From Camellia lanceoleosa (lineage: Eukaryota > Streptophyta > Magnoliopsida > Ericales > Theaceae), in assembly GCA_025200525.1 (NCBI GenBank), contig CM045761.1:206543870-206607869 (forward strand): a stretch of DNA of 64,000 nt, read 5' to 3'. The notes under the pieces were generated by a model, which saw nothing but the letters and a program-made list of their open reading frames with translations, did no database searches and was not told the DNA's origin. Below, one piece after another: positions 44,870 through 56,694 of this stretch; position 1 is the stretch's first letter; every line of letters starts with the position of its first letter. The position numbers and the translations under genes were made by a program.

Positions 44870-45692
44870 CAATGAAGCACGGATACGGATACGGGACACG
44901 ACAATTTCTAAAAAATGGAGACATGGACATGGCAGGGGACATGGCAAAATTTTTAATTTTTTTTATAAATATTTTTATTTTAATACATATTAATTATTTT
45001 ATTTATTTATTATATTTTTTAAATAATGTGTCCCAATTAATTTTTTTAATTTTATTTTACATACATGTATTTATTTTTTTATTTATTAATATGTATAAGT
45101 ATATGTTATCTTATAATATGTATTATACATTATCTTATAAGTATATTTATGTTATATAATAACTATTATATAATATATAATAATAATAGTTATTAGTTAT
45201 ATATATTATATATTCAATAGTTATTATATAATAGTTATTAATTATATATGTTATATATGAATATATAATAATAGTTATATATATTATATATGAATCAAGA
45301 CAAGAAGACAGAGACAGGAGAGAACCGAGAGAGTGGGAGACAGAAGCGAGAGAGAGGGAGACAATCGCGATCAAAAGCAAGAGAGAGGAAGACAATCGCG
45401 ATCGTGATCGTGAGGGAGAGAGAGAAGGCGAGAGAGAGAGAGAGCTTTGAGAAGGCAAAGGCGAGAGAGAGCTTGTCAAAGTCGAAGGGGGCTCTAGATC
45501 GTCGAAGTCGAATGGGGCTTCGGATCGTCGAAGTTGAAGTTGAAGTTGAAGGGCTCTGGATCGTCGCCGACCAGGTTTGTACTTATTTCCCTTTCATTTA
45601 CTCTTCTCGCCGTGTCCATGGCGTGTCCAGATTTGGACACGTGTGTCCCCTGCAAAAAAAATAAATTAAATTAAGGGGACACGCCTATAGAC
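44870..45692 (+). mobile_element. hAT-like non-autonomous element, copy B, 3' end degraded
   Basis: The left end CAATGAAGCACGGATACGG starts it. Within it lie GGGACACGACAATTTCTAAAA, the AT-rich block (44,950-45,290), a GA-rich block (45,300-45,470) and GACCAGGTTTG (45,570), ending in GTGTCC repeats. The AT-rich block is very similar to copy C. The right terminal repeat and matching duplication are not recognisable. Confidence 0.8.
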
Positions 45693-45776
45693 ACAAATTT
45701 TGAAACATGAAATGTTTCAACACAATTCAAAATTTTATGCTACAAATGTCCACTGTTTAGTTTTTGGACTAAACAG

Positions 45777-46489
45777 TGTTGATTATTTGAATATCAGGTT
45801 CCTATTTCCAATCTGTATTCCAGATCGTTAATTACACATTTTATATAAATGAAACCTCCGATTAATGAAGAACAAAATAAATAACAGAAAACAATTTAAG
45901 ACAAATAATACTTTATTGAAATTGTTATGGGTTTTGAACCCTTGAAAACAAAGTACAATTCTTAGGTTTGGAACCCTTTACCTATTCATCGCCATTCTGT
46001 GTTTGTAGTGTAGGTTCTTAAGTTCTCTAGGCTTCTTTTCTTCTTTCTTGTAACGACTTCTTTAGCTCTTGATTTCTTTCTCTCTCTCTCTCTCTGATAT
46101 TCACACTTCTGATTTTCTGATCCTCGGTCTTATGTGATGGTCCTCATATTTATAAAGGGCCATCCAAGTGATAAGAATGCCTCACCCTCAATTTGAATTT
46201 CAAATTGAATGATAGCACCATTTGAATTTTGAATCGTATATCTGATTAATTGAATTGATCCTTGGGGTTTCATCCTGTATGGTGTCCTTGTTGTAGGTTC
46301 TATAGGTGCCATCTTTCGTGGGCTCCACGTGTCACTCGAGCATCTTGAATAATGTCGTTGAAATACAATGTCGTTTTATTTATGCACTTCAACGGATCAT
46401 ATTGATCTTTTTAGGAAGTGATTACCTACAACCTTCCTATCATAGGCTCTATACGTGTCATAAATTTAGTTGAAATTTATATGCCAACA
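45777..46489 (-). repeat. Tat element I 3' LTR
   Basis: The ends TGTTGA and CCAACA fit LTR termini. A TATA box (TATAAAT on the minus strand) lies at 46,147-46,153. The tract CACGAGGGGCATT abuts it as polypurine tract (46,490-46,502). The partner LTR is lost, so the outer edge rests on the terminal hexamer. Confidence 0.7.
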
Positions 46490-46981
46490 AATGCCCCTCG
46501 TGATTTGCACAAGTGAATTTTCTTAACTGTGCGAGTCATGACAATTGGTACTTTTATCTGGATGAGCTTTAGGTCGTGGATGAAATTATTTCTTTACTTT
46601 GGTCCCTGGCCTTTTTTTTTTTTTTTTGAGTTGACTGCTCCTTATAGTCCATGGGCTCCTTTTTTTTATTTTTTATTTTTTTTATGGGCCCTTTTACTTT
46701 TGTTGCATGGATCCTTTTTGTGGACTTGATTCCTTTTTTTTTCTTTTTTCTTTTTTTTAAATAATAATAATAATAAAGGGTTAATTGCCCTTTATAGTTC
46801 ATGGGCTCCTTTTTTTTTCATGGGCCCTTTTACTTTTGTTACATGGGTCCTTTTTGTGGATTTGATTTTTTTTTTTTCTTTTTTTTGTAAGGGTCACGAG
46901 TAAGGTCCAAGATTTAATTGGACCTTTCCTTTAGTGGGCCTCTTGCTTGCCACCACTTTGTTTTTACAGCAATTTTTTTTA

Positions 46982-47201
46982 GGCCATCATGGATATTGAT
47001 GGGTAAGGGCCAAGATTTAATTGGGCTTTTTCTCTTGTGGGCCTCCAACTTGCCACTTTTTTTTTTTTTTTAAGCATATTTTTTTTCTGGGCCATCATGG
47101 ATATTGATGGGTAAGGGCAAAGATTTAATTGGGCTTTTTCTCTTGTGGGCCTCCAACTTGCCACACTTTTTTAAGGATCAGATTTTTTTTTACAGCAGAT
47201 A
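46982..47201. repeat. 110-bp tandem duplication
   Basis: GGCCATCATGGATATTGATG begins at 46,982 and at 47,092. Both copies continue through TTAATTGGGC and CCTCCAACTTGCCAC. Confidence 0.85.
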
Positions 47202-47560
47202 TATACATATATATATTTTAGGAGTTTGTCTAAATGAAATTGGATGGATTGGCATTGATTAGGATTTCTAATCCTATATGAACTCTTGCTTCTTTGTAGT
47301 GTTTTAAGAGACCACTATCTCTTTTCTTAAATAAGACTTTTTGCTTTATATAACACCTATTCATGCATACAACATATATATATTTTTCCTGCAGCTTTCT
47401 TCCTCCAGCAGATTTTTGTTTGCAGAAAATCTTTATCTTTCCAGCATATTTCAAGCAGAATTTGTCCCTTCATATCAGGTATGCTTTCCTTCTTCTTTTG
47501 TTTGTCTTTCTTCTTCTTCTTCTTCTTCTTCTTCTTCTTCTTTTTTCATTTTTTTTTTAA

Positions 47561-48170
47561 CAGCATCAGCCTCTGTTTTTTTTTTTTTTTTTTTTTTTTC
47601 TGTTTTAGAATCTGAAACCTCCTCTTTTTTTACCTTCCAGCAGAAATTTTCTTTTCCATGAACCTTTTTTTATAGCCCATATGAACCCATGTGTATAACC
47701 TGCTGTCATTAGCAGATATGGCCTAGATATGAATAAAGAGAGCCCATTTTTGCTAGACAACAAACCTAAGAGAATGATATAAGCAGGTTCTTTTTTTTTA
47801 ACAGCATCAGCCTCTGTTTTTTTTTTTTTTAGAATCTAAAACCTCCTCTTTTTTTAACCTTCCAGCAGAAATTTTCTTCTCCATGAACCCTTTTTATAGC
47901 CCATAGAAACCCATGTGTATAAGCTGCTGTCATTAGCAGATATGGCCTAGATATGAATAAAGAGAGCCCATTTTTGCTAGACAACAAACCTAAGAGAATG
48001 ATACAAGCAGGTACTTTTTTTTTTAACAGCATCAGCCTCTGTTTTATTTTTTTGTTGTTTTAGAATCTGAAACCTCCTCTCTTTTTTACCTTCCAACAAA
48101 AATTTTCTTCTCCATGAACCTTTTTTTATAGCCCACATGAACCTGTGTATAACCTACTGTCAGTTTTTTT
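47561..48170. repeat. Triplicated ~235-bp unit
   Basis: CAGCATCAGCCTCTG occurs at 47,561, 47,802 and 48,027. Each copy continues with poly(T), AACCTCCTC, TTCCA(G/A)CA and CCATGAACC blocks. The third is partial. Confidence 0.85.
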
Positions 48171-48954
48171 TTTGCTGCTGCCAGAAGAAAGTTTTAACAC
48201 CTATACCAACTTCACGGATGTCACGCTCATAAATTTTGCATGCAGTGGCATCCCTTGACCTAACAAGACTTCTATCTCTGCATTTTTTAAGGCATAAGAT
48301 TCCTTTTCTTCAAGAAAGAACAAGTTCTTTTATGAAGCTCTGCAATATACCTTTTATCCGTAGCATCTTTTTTCTTCTCTGCTGCTGTTGCCATATATTT
48401 TTTTTAAAGCAGCAATCTGTTTGGTTTTTTTTTAACTCACTTTTAGCAGGATTTTAAGCAGCAACCTGTTTGGTCTTTTTTTTTAACTCACAGTAGAATC
48501 AAGTAAGCAGATTTTTAAATTATTATTAATTTTTTTTTTTTGCTGCTGCCTTTTTTTTTTTTGTGTTGTGCTAACCATGAGCCCAAAGAAAGACCTTTCA
48601 TGTTTAAAATGAAAAAACCTGCTATACCCTTTTGTGTAACAGCATATATTTGTTTATTTAGCAGATTTTGCTTTAAAAAAAAATATGAACAGACTTTTTT
48701 TTTTTTTTTTTTAAGTCTGCTATCTTTTATTTTATTTTGTATTAGTAGCAGCCCCTTGTACAATTGGCCCAATTGAACAAAACTTTTTTCTTTTTCTTTT
48801 TTTGAAAATCGAATCAGCCTTGCCCCCTCGTGATTTGTGCAAGTGAATTTTAATTGTATAAATCACGATGACTAATTATTTCATGTCTTTTTCTCTTTTG
48901 CAGGCAACACGCAAGGCGTCAGAGTTTGTTTGCAGGTATCATTTCCCCTTCTAG

Positions 48955-49510
48955 TCTAATGGCAATGAGTAGCTTGAATCCTTGGCAATGATTGTGTCAT
49001 TTCACTCCGATGGCTTGATTCCTTAGCAGTGATTGTATCCTTCACCCCAATGGCTTAATTTCTTGGCAGTGAATGTGTTCTTCACCCCAATGGCTTGGTT
49101 CCTTGGCAGTGAATGTGTTCTTCACCCCAAGGGCTTGATTCCTTGGCAGTGATTGTGTCCTTCACCCCAATGGCTTAATTCTTTGGCAGTGAATGTGTCC
49201 TTCACCCCAAAGGCTTGATTCCTTGGCAGTGAATGTGTCTGTCACCCCAACGGCTTGATTCCTTGGCAGTGAATGTGTTGTCACCCCAATGACTTGATTC
49301 CTCGGCATTGAATGTGTCCTTCACCCCAACGGCTTGATTCCTTGGCAGTGAATGTGTCCGTCACCCCAACGACTTGATTCCTTGTCAGTGAATGTGTCCA
49401 TCACCCCAACGGCTTGATTCCTTAGCGGTCAATGTGTCCTTCACCCTAACGGCTTGATTCCTTGGCAGTGAATGTGTCTGTCACCCCAACGGCTTGATTC
49501 CTTGGCAAGG
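48955..49510. repeat. Tandem array, ~43-bp unit, ~12 copies
   Basis: The unit TTCACCCCAATGGCTTGATT followed by CCTTGGCAGTGAATGTGTC repeats with small changes. It lies between the antisense exon-like segment and the antisense ORF of Tat element I. Confidence 0.92.
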
Positions 49511-49574
49511 GGCTTTCGTCAATTTCATTATATTATGACATTTTGCCTTCACTAAACTCTTTTTTTTTTTTTAG

Positions 49575-50053
49575 GCACCATGGAAAAGACACTCAGAGTT
49601 TAGGTGTAGACTTCACCTCCTTTTACGAGAAGGTGAAGATATTCCTTGGGTGCTTTGCTTTGAAAACCCAACTTACAAATTCTTCAAACTTATCTACCTC
49701 AGAATTTGAGGCCCAATACTATGAGAAGAAGCTTCATTTCGACAAAGTTTCTGGCGAACATGAACAGTTGTCTGCTTCAATTATCAAATCGGATGAGCAC
49801 ATTGCGGGTCTTAATCAAAAGATTCATTCAAACCAAAGAGTTACTCAAACAACTTGAAGAGGAATTGTCATCCACCCAAGCGGAACATGCATCCTTTATG
49901 TGTGATTTTGCACAAGCTTTCGAGAGTGTTTCTAAATTAGAAGAAGACGTGCAAATTGCTCTAAATGTTTTGAGCCAGCATAAGAAGAAGAATGGACAAC
50001 ACAGTGTTGTGGAACGTGCTTTTAAAAAGGCTAAGGCTTCTCTTAATGAATGA
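49575..50053 (+). pseudogene. Antisense ORF (aORF) of Tat element I, coiled-coil, frameshifted
   Basis: It is opposite to the element's pol and lies between pol and the 3' LTR, the position of the extra antisense ORFs known in several Tat-lineage elements. The protein is Lys, Glu and Leu rich with long coiled-coil stretches (FEAQYYEKKLHFDKV, KQLEEELSSTQAEHASF, FKKAKASLNE). One frame change lies near 49,830. It begins just after a poly-T plus AG that looks like a splice acceptor, and no in-frame ATG follows soon, suggesting upstream exons. Function unknown. Confidence 0.65.
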
Positions 50054-50471
50054 ATGCACTTTTATTTTGTTATTCATCCGAACATAATGTATTTATGAAA
50101 TTTCGCTCAGTGATAGATTTATTTGTTATATGAAATTTCTCAATACAATACATTGATTTGTCTTATTTTAGCCATTCACAGTTTATACTCTTGCAGGCCA
50201 GGAGTATCCAATGTTTTATCACCTTAGATTTCGGTGAGGTATTTTAGCAGTTTAACCACATACAATACTGTTGGTGGTCTTCGACTTATGTTTGGTCGTA
50301 CACAGTTTATACTCTTGTGGGCCAGAGTATCCAATGTTTTACCACCTTAGATTTCGGTGGGGTATTTTAGCAGTTTAACCACATGCAATACCGTTGGTGG
50401 GTGTTTTTTTTTTTTTTTGCCCTAACTTTTGTCTAGGCCGCCCTTTCGGGTTTTCAACCTAGCGGACATTC

Positions 50472-51710
50472 TTAAGGGTAATATCTCTTCAAAAACCTTG
50501 CATTGGTTGGGGGAATGATTCTGTCACCATCCATCGTTATCAACAAATAGGCTCCATTAGAATAAACCTTCTCAATCACATAAGGTCCTTTCCATTTGGG
50601 GTCAAACTTTCCTTTGGTTCTTCGTAAGACTACTATAGGTGTTCTAACCATTAGGACCAAGTCTCCTTTTTTAAAGGAGCAGAGCCTCACTCTTTTATTG
50701 AACGCATTTGCCATCCTTTGTTGGTAGATCTCCAAATTCTGTTGAGCATACAACCTTCTTTCATCTAGGGTCTCGAGCTCAGCCAACCTCACTCTTGCAC
50801 TTTCATCTTCTGTTAAGGACTCTTGTATTGACACTCACAATGATAATATTTGAACCTCAAGTGATAACACTGCTTCTCCTCCAAAAACCAACGAATAAGG
50901 GGTTGCTTGAGTAGGAGTTCTGTGCGAAGTCCAATAAGCCCACAAAGCTTCTTGTAACTTTTCATGCCAAGCTCTTTTGTTCTTATCCACCATTTTCTTG
51001 AGAATTTTGCACAATGTCTTGTTAAAAGCTTTTGCCAAACCATTGGCAGGTGCATGATATCTTGATGAATGGTTGTTTTTGATTTTGTACTTGCCAAATA
51101 ACTTGTTCAAAGCATCACTCCTGAACGGCTATCCATTATCCATGTTGATACTTTTTGGAATCCCGAACCTGTAAATGATATGGGTTCGGATGAACTCAGA
51201 GACAACTGTACTTTTTATATCCTTCAAAGCCACGGCCTCTGCACATTTTGAGAAATAGTCAGTAGCAGCTAGGATGTATCAATATCTTGCTGAAGATGGA
51301 GGTACAAAAGGACCAATAATGTTCATACCCCATACTGCAAATGGCCAAGAACAAGTTGTTAAATGTAAAGACTCTGGGGGTTGGTGGAGAAAATTCCCAT
51401 AGAATTGGTAGACTTGGCATCTTCAAGCACAATCTATGCAATCTGCAATCATATTCGGCCAATAGTATCCCAACCGTTTTAGCTGCATATGTAATTTAGG
51501 ACCACTTTGGTGTGCCCCACATACTCCTGCATGTATTTCTGCCATTACCTCTTGAATACGCTCCTTGGCTATACACCGCATGTACATTCCATCCAAAGAC
51601 TTTTGTATAACCCATCTTTTCACAAGACGAATTTGGTAGCCCTATGTCTCACTTCAATTCTTTTTACTTTATCTTCAGGTAGCTTACCATGTTGAAGGTA
51701 AGCTATGAAT
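50472..51710 (-). pseudogene. Tat element I integrase and pol C-terminus (broken)
   Basis: The zinc-binding N-terminus shows HAGVCGAHQSGPKLH and then GYYWPNMIADCIDC. The core carries WGMNIIGPF, TDYFSK, and later a NMDNG segment where the second Asp sits, with a stop beside it. A WHEKLQEALWAYWTSHRT block and the tail GDLVLMVRTP, KWKGPYVIEK and RYYP end pol at 50,472. Several stops and frameshifts. Confidence 0.88.
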
Positions 51711-52280
51711 GGTTCCCGCCAATCCTCCTCGCTTTCTCCTTTCGTGGTAACGACCAAGATTGAACCAAGTCAAAAACCTCTTTTAAAGGTTGTAACACCC
51801 TTCTTTCGCCTACTGTGATAGTAATTGTTTTGCTATCTGGTAGGGTGAGTGATGCAGCCAAACTTGCTAGTGAATCCGCTCGACTATTTATTCTTCTCTT
51901 CACGTGGGAAATATGTGTTTTCTCGAATTGTGAAATCAATTCATCAGCCTTTTCATGATAAGGGATGAGACTTGTTTTCTTAACAATGTACTTTTCACGG
52001 AGTTGCTTTACCACCAATTCTGAATCTCCATAAATTGAGAGTTCTTCAATAGGAATTTGTAATGCCAATTCTAATCCAACAATTACAGTTTCATATTACG
52101 CCTCATTATTGGAGCATCCTTCACTTAAGGCGAAAGAATGGGTGATTATAGCATTGTCTGGAGTCAAAAACACAATTCCAATTCCAGCTTTATTGTTTTT
52201 AGGATTTTCTTACTTCTTGCCATCCGGACTCCTTGAAGCTCCATCGAAATACATCTCCCATTCTTTCTGAATTTCTACTT
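51703..52280 (-). pseudogene. Tat element I second (archaeal-type) RNase H
   Basis: MYFDGASRSPDG is followed by a stop. ELSIYGDSELVVKQL and HVKRRINSRADSLASLAAS follow in the usual order and spacing of a complete RNase H fold after the first RNase H. Such a tandem second RNase H defines the Tat lineage. Confidence 0.85.
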
Positions 52281-53022
52281 GTAGAACCTTTCCATCAGGT
52301 AAATCAGTTACAAGAGGTGAGTCATCAGGTATAGGATGTGCTGCCAAAAAGTCTACTAGAGTCTGCCCCTTTACAGCTCTTTGAGGAACATATTTAATTG
52401 CAAATTGTTGGAGAATTACATCCCACTTTGCAATTTTCCATGAAAGTATGGACCGTGAAAGTATATATTTCAAGGGGTCTGCTCTTGATATTAACTTGAC
52501 TTCGTGTTCCAAGACATAGTGCTTTAGTTTTTGCAAGGCGAACAGCAAGGCAAACATGTCTTCGATAGGAGAATAATTGACTTCTGCCCCAGAGTATGAC
52601 TCAAGTAATACAAGGCATTTTCTTTCCCATGCTCATTGTGTTGTGCCAACAGTGCCTCTAACGAACCATCCAAGGCTGTTATCTATTGTCCACATGCATA
52701 GTGTCATGGAGCATATCACCAAAAACTATAGTCATCGCCCTTTGATACGTGGCCCCAGCATTTTTCAGGCTAAAGGTCATTACCTTATAGCAAAAGACTC
52801 CTCTCGGAGTCCTGAATGCAGTCATTTCCTCATCTTCTGGTGCCATTCGGATTTGATTGTATCGGAGTATCCATCTATAAAAGACAAGGTTTCATATCCA
52901 GTAGTTGCATCTACAAGAAGTTCAGTGATGGGCAAAGGAAAGTCATCTTTAGGACAAGCCTCATTGAGATCACAAAAATCAATGCAAACCCTGATTTGAC
53001 CATTCTTTTTCTTGACCGGCAC
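52281..53022 (-). pseudogene. Tat element I RT and first RNase H, with deletion over the active site
   Basis: VKKKNGQIRVCIDFCDLNEA and KNAGATYQRAM show RT. Just after DMLHDTMHV the sequence jumps to the RNase H segment EALLAQHNEHGKENALYYLS. The YxDD catalytic loop and about 150 residues are therefore missing at ~52,685. RNase H continues to KAVKGQ-type and VDFLAAHPIPDD blocks. The copy cannot encode an active RT. Confidence 0.85.
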
Positions 53023-54278
53023 TATGTTTGCTAGCCAGGTTGGATATTTGACTTCCTGATGAATCCTGCATTGATAAGCTTGTCGACTTCAGCTTCAATT
53101 TGGGTTGTAAGCTCTAGTCGAGTTCGCCTCTGAGGCTGTTTAAATGGCTGTTTCTCAAGGTGAATTGCAAGCTTATGGACTGCAATCTCTGGATTAAGAC
53201 CAGACATCTCACTGTAGTTCCATGTGAATATGTCGCGACACTCCCTTAAGAAGAAAATATATTGCTGAGTTTCTTCCTTCAAATTTGCACTAATGAAGGT
53301 TGGTTTGTTTTCTCCTTCATCACGCAAATTTACCTCACAAAGGTCATCTACGGTGGCTTGGCCTCCTGCTTCAAATTCTGTTGGTGCAAGTTGAGCTTCA
53401 TCTTGGTCAACATCTTCTAACACATCTTGAGTGATAGTCATGTTTACTAGAAATTTTTCCTCATCCCCCCGATAGCCTAACCCTTATGTCTTGGCAGTGA
53501 TAATACCACCTTGCTGAATAGCCTGCCTCTGTGAAGGTGTTAATGCAAAGTCAAAGAGTGTCATTATTCCCAGTATTTTTTCAGGATCTAAACCAACTTT
53601 TACCAACATCTATGTAATTTCTGCACTGAAGGTAGACTTCTCAAAACGCAAGATGTTTTCTTCTAGCACTTGTTCAACTTCCACTTTCTGTTCAACATCT
53701 CCAAGTGAGAGGAATATGATGGGTTTCGACCCTTTTCCTTTAGGAGGGACCACAATCTCATTATATTTCTCCAGATAGGTGCATTTTGTCCTCCTTAATG
53801 GCAACGCGAACTCACCCATGAGATCCAAAATTGCATTTATTAGGGCTAGAGCCTTTGCCCCTGGTTTTCTTTCGGACTTTGGCACATATCGAAAAGTTCT
53901 TTTTGTTGAAACTGGAGTAGACTCTAGAGCATCTTTGACATTTGGAGTATCTTCAGACTTCTTCACATCTTTTCCCTTTCTTTGTGAAGTCTTTGTATAG
54001 AAGCGAGTATCAACATAACAAGCCTCTACTTCTCCAAATGGATCATTGTCAGCCACAATTGTCCCCTCTTTTTTGGGTGAAGGCAACGGATACTTGATAC
54101 ATTCGTGATAAGTTGATGGTGCTGCATGATGATTATGCATTCATGGTCTCCCAAGCAAAGCATTGTAGGAGGTGTCTACATCAATGACCAAGAACTCAGT
54201 GCTTTCTTCAATATCCCCAAACTTGGTCCGCAATTCAATCTTCCCCATTGGGCGTTGTTCATTCTAATTAAATCCTTG
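53023..54278 (-). pseudogene. Tat element I protease end and protease-RT linker
   Basis: The protease C-terminus reads GKIELRTKFGDIEES and VIDVDTSYNALLGRP, then a TGA where Trp is conserved. A charged linker of ~230 codons follows (53,610-54,140 open, then 53,031-53,441). The N-terminal part with the catalytic Asp is missing because the element ends at 54,278. Confidence 0.8.
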
Positions 54279-54282
54279 AATG

Positions 54283-55098
54283 ACCAAACAACTTGGGTTC
54301 GCCGAGTCAAACCTATCTCCGGCTCCTTATCCATTATTTGGCTTTAATGCTAATCCAGAATACCCGTTGGGCAAAATCACACTACCAGTTCGAACGGGCT
54401 CCCGAACAGTGGATGTGGAATTCTTGGTCGTCAAGCTGCCTTCGCTGTATAATCTTATCATAGGGCAAACTTGGTTGCATACCATGCCGGCCGTGCCAAG
54501 CACCTATCATCAACTGCTCTGCTTCCTAACAGAACGCGGCATTGAGCAAATTCGTGGCTCCCAGAAATCGGCACAAGCATGTTATCTCCTTGCTGCAAAG
54601 ACACCAAAAGAGTTAGAAGTGAATTCTATTGAGGTGCCAGATCGAGAGAGCCTCGAAGATGTTGGGCGGCTCCCAAGTGAAAAGGCCACGGAAGCCCTGG
54701 ATCGAGTTGAAATTGACGGAAATCCAAACAAGTTCTTCATGGTCAGCGCCTGCCTGAATGAAGCCGACAGGCAGCGGCTAGTTTCCTTCTTGCTCGGCAA
54801 CCTTGATGTATTTGCGTGGACACCATATGAGATGCCGGGTGTGGATTCGTCTGTTTCGCAGCACCGTTTAAACGTTGACCCTAAATGCAAGCCGATTATT
54901 CAGAAAAGCTGGCAGTCAGCTGCAGAACACACTGCTGCCATTGTTGAGGAAGTTAACCGGTTGCTCGATGCCCGGGCAATCCGGGAAGTTACCTACCCTA
55001 CATGGCTGTCGAACACTGTAGTTGTCAAGAAGAAAAATGGGATTTGGCATGTTTGTATGGATTTCACGGACTTAAATAAAGCTTGTCCCAAGGATTGA
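54283..55098 (+). pseudogene. Tat element II protease end, linker and RT start
   Basis: A 272-codon open frame shows LGKITLPVRTG and VVKLPSLYNLIIGQTWLH (protease C-terminus). A linker and the RT entry VVVKKKNGIWHVCMDFTDLN follow. A one-base loss after CPKD at ~55,095 shifts RT into the next frame, which overlaps this one. Confidence 0.88.
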
Positions 55099-55955
55099 TT
55101 TCTCTCCCAAGAATAGACCAACTTGTAGATGCCACGGTGCGTCATCAACGTATGAGCTTCCTCAATGCCTACAGAGGCTATCATCAAATCGCTATGCATC
55201 CGGAGAACCAAGACAAAACTGCATTTCTCACCCCAAGAGGAACTTGTTGCTATAAGGTTATGCCTTTTCGGCTAAAACATGCAGGGGCAACTTACCAAAG
55301 ACTAGTCACCGCCACGTTCAAGGAGCAACTCGGCCGTACTATGGAAGTGTACATTGACGATATGGTGGTCAAGTCCAAGGAAGAGCAAACTCATCTAGCC
55401 GATCTAAAAGAGACATTCGGCATTTTACGAAACTACAAAATGAAGCTGAACGCTTCCAAGTGTGCATTTGGGATCGGATTCAGCAAATTCCTTGGCTATA
55501 TTGTCAACCACCGAGGAATCGAAGCCAACCCGAGGCAAATCACAGCAATCTTGAAACTCGGCTCCCCTCAATCGGTGAAGGAGGTTCAAAAGTTGATGGG
55601 GATGGCCGCCGCACTCAACAGGTTCATCAGTCGTTCCACAGATCGCTGTCGACAATTCTTTCATACCCTACGACAGGGTAAGACTTTTGAATGGACCTCT
55701 GAATGCGAAGCCGCTTTCAACGGTTTGAAAACCTACCTCCAATCAGTTCCACTCTTGACAACACCTTCGGCAGGTGACCCGCTCATTTTATATTTGGCAG
55801 TCTCCGACCAGGCCATCAGCGCCGTACTATTAAAGAAAGAGCTTGGAGAGCAACGGCCAGTGTATTATGTGAGCAAGGCAATGGTTGACGCTAAAACACG
55901 TTACCTTCTATTGGAAAAACTCATCCTAGCCCTCATCATGCAGCAAAAAAACTGA
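55083..55955 (+). pseudogene. Tat element II reverse transcriptase / first RNase H
   Basis: A 290-codon open frame has RIDQLVDATV, KVMPFRLKHAGATYQRLV and the intact catalytic YIDDMVVKS. RNase H-like LILYLAVSDQAISAVLL and VYYVSKAM follow. The frame ends at a stop after ALIMQQKN at 55,955, and the first RNase H continues in another frame to about 56,160. Confidence 0.92.
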
Positions 55956-56640
55956 TGCATTACTTTTAGGGGCATACCATCGGGGTACTAACGGACTACC
56001 CCCTCCGAGCAGTACTCTACAGTGCAGAAGCATCAAGGCGCGTTTCAAAGTGGGCTCTTGAACTTGGCCAGTTTGATATTCAGTTCCTGCATAGAACCTC
56101 AATCAAGGGGCAAGTGCTTACCGACTTTGTAGCTGAATTCGCTGGGGGTCTTGCCGACTTGAAGTCTGATCAAATTCAACCTCAGCCGAATTGGAGAATT
56201 TATGTTAGGGACATTTGGCAGTTGTACTGTGATGGATCGTCCAATCAACGCGGCAGCGGAGCTGGAGTAATGATCATGGCTCCTAATGGAACAATAATTG
56301 AGCGGTGTCAAGCTAAACTCCGGCCGACGATCAAACAATGAGGCCGATTGAAGCCACCTTCGACTTCTTGAATGCACATCTCCTGAGTGCTCGGCGTTTG
56401 CTTATATTTTGTGATTCAAAACTTGTGATCAATCAACTAAAGGGGGAGTACGCGGCCAAAAACAACCGTATGGCCGCTTACATGAAAATGGCAAATTCCT
56501 TGCTGGCAAAAATTTGATCATCATGAATTGAACCAAATAACCCGTGATCAGAACACACATGCAAACGCCCTGGCTTGCCTAGCCTCCGCCATTAACTCAA
56601 AGGTTAAACGGACAATTGAAGTGGGTTTCATCCCTAAGCC
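55956..56640 (+). pseudogene. Tat element II RNase H end and second RNase H (broken)
   Basis: GVLTDYPLRAV, LELGQFDIQFLHRTS and VLTDFVAEFAGG end the first RNase H. The second begins QLYCDGSSNQRGSGAGV, continues LIFCDSKLVINQLKGEYAAK and RDQNTHANALACLASA. Stops or frame changes fall near 56,340 and 56,515. Confidence 0.88.
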
Positions 56641-56694
56641 GAGCATTGGTCCTTTAGAGGAAGTCCAGATCAATGTCATAGAGTCAGGTCTGAG

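Larger units (their letters stand above)
46503..48903. other. Tat element I post-pol untranslated region
   Basis: T-rich sequence holds many poly(T) runs and no conserved protein. It includes a 110-bp duplication (46,982-47,201), a (CTT)n run near 47,508-47,541 and a triplicated ~235-bp unit (47,561-48,170). Confidence 0.6.
45777..54278 (-). mobile_element. Tat-lineage Ty3/gypsy element I, 5'-truncated
   Basis: Reading leftwards from 54,278 come protease, RT, RNase H, a second RNase H and integrase. The post-pol region follows with an antisense ORF and tandem repeats, then a polypurine tract and a 713-bp 3' LTR. The duplicated RNase H (YFDGASRS, YGDSELVVKQL) and an antisense ORF after pol are known features of Tat-lineage elements. 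Gag and the 5' LTR are missing because the copy stops in the protease, where a second pol begins on the other strand. Confidence 0.88.

Noticed and set aside
45147..45664. Overlapping open frames rich in Arg/Glu or Ser/Leu
   Set aside because: They are translations of the GA-rich block of hAT-like copy B; the same frames appear in copy C from the same low-complexity block.
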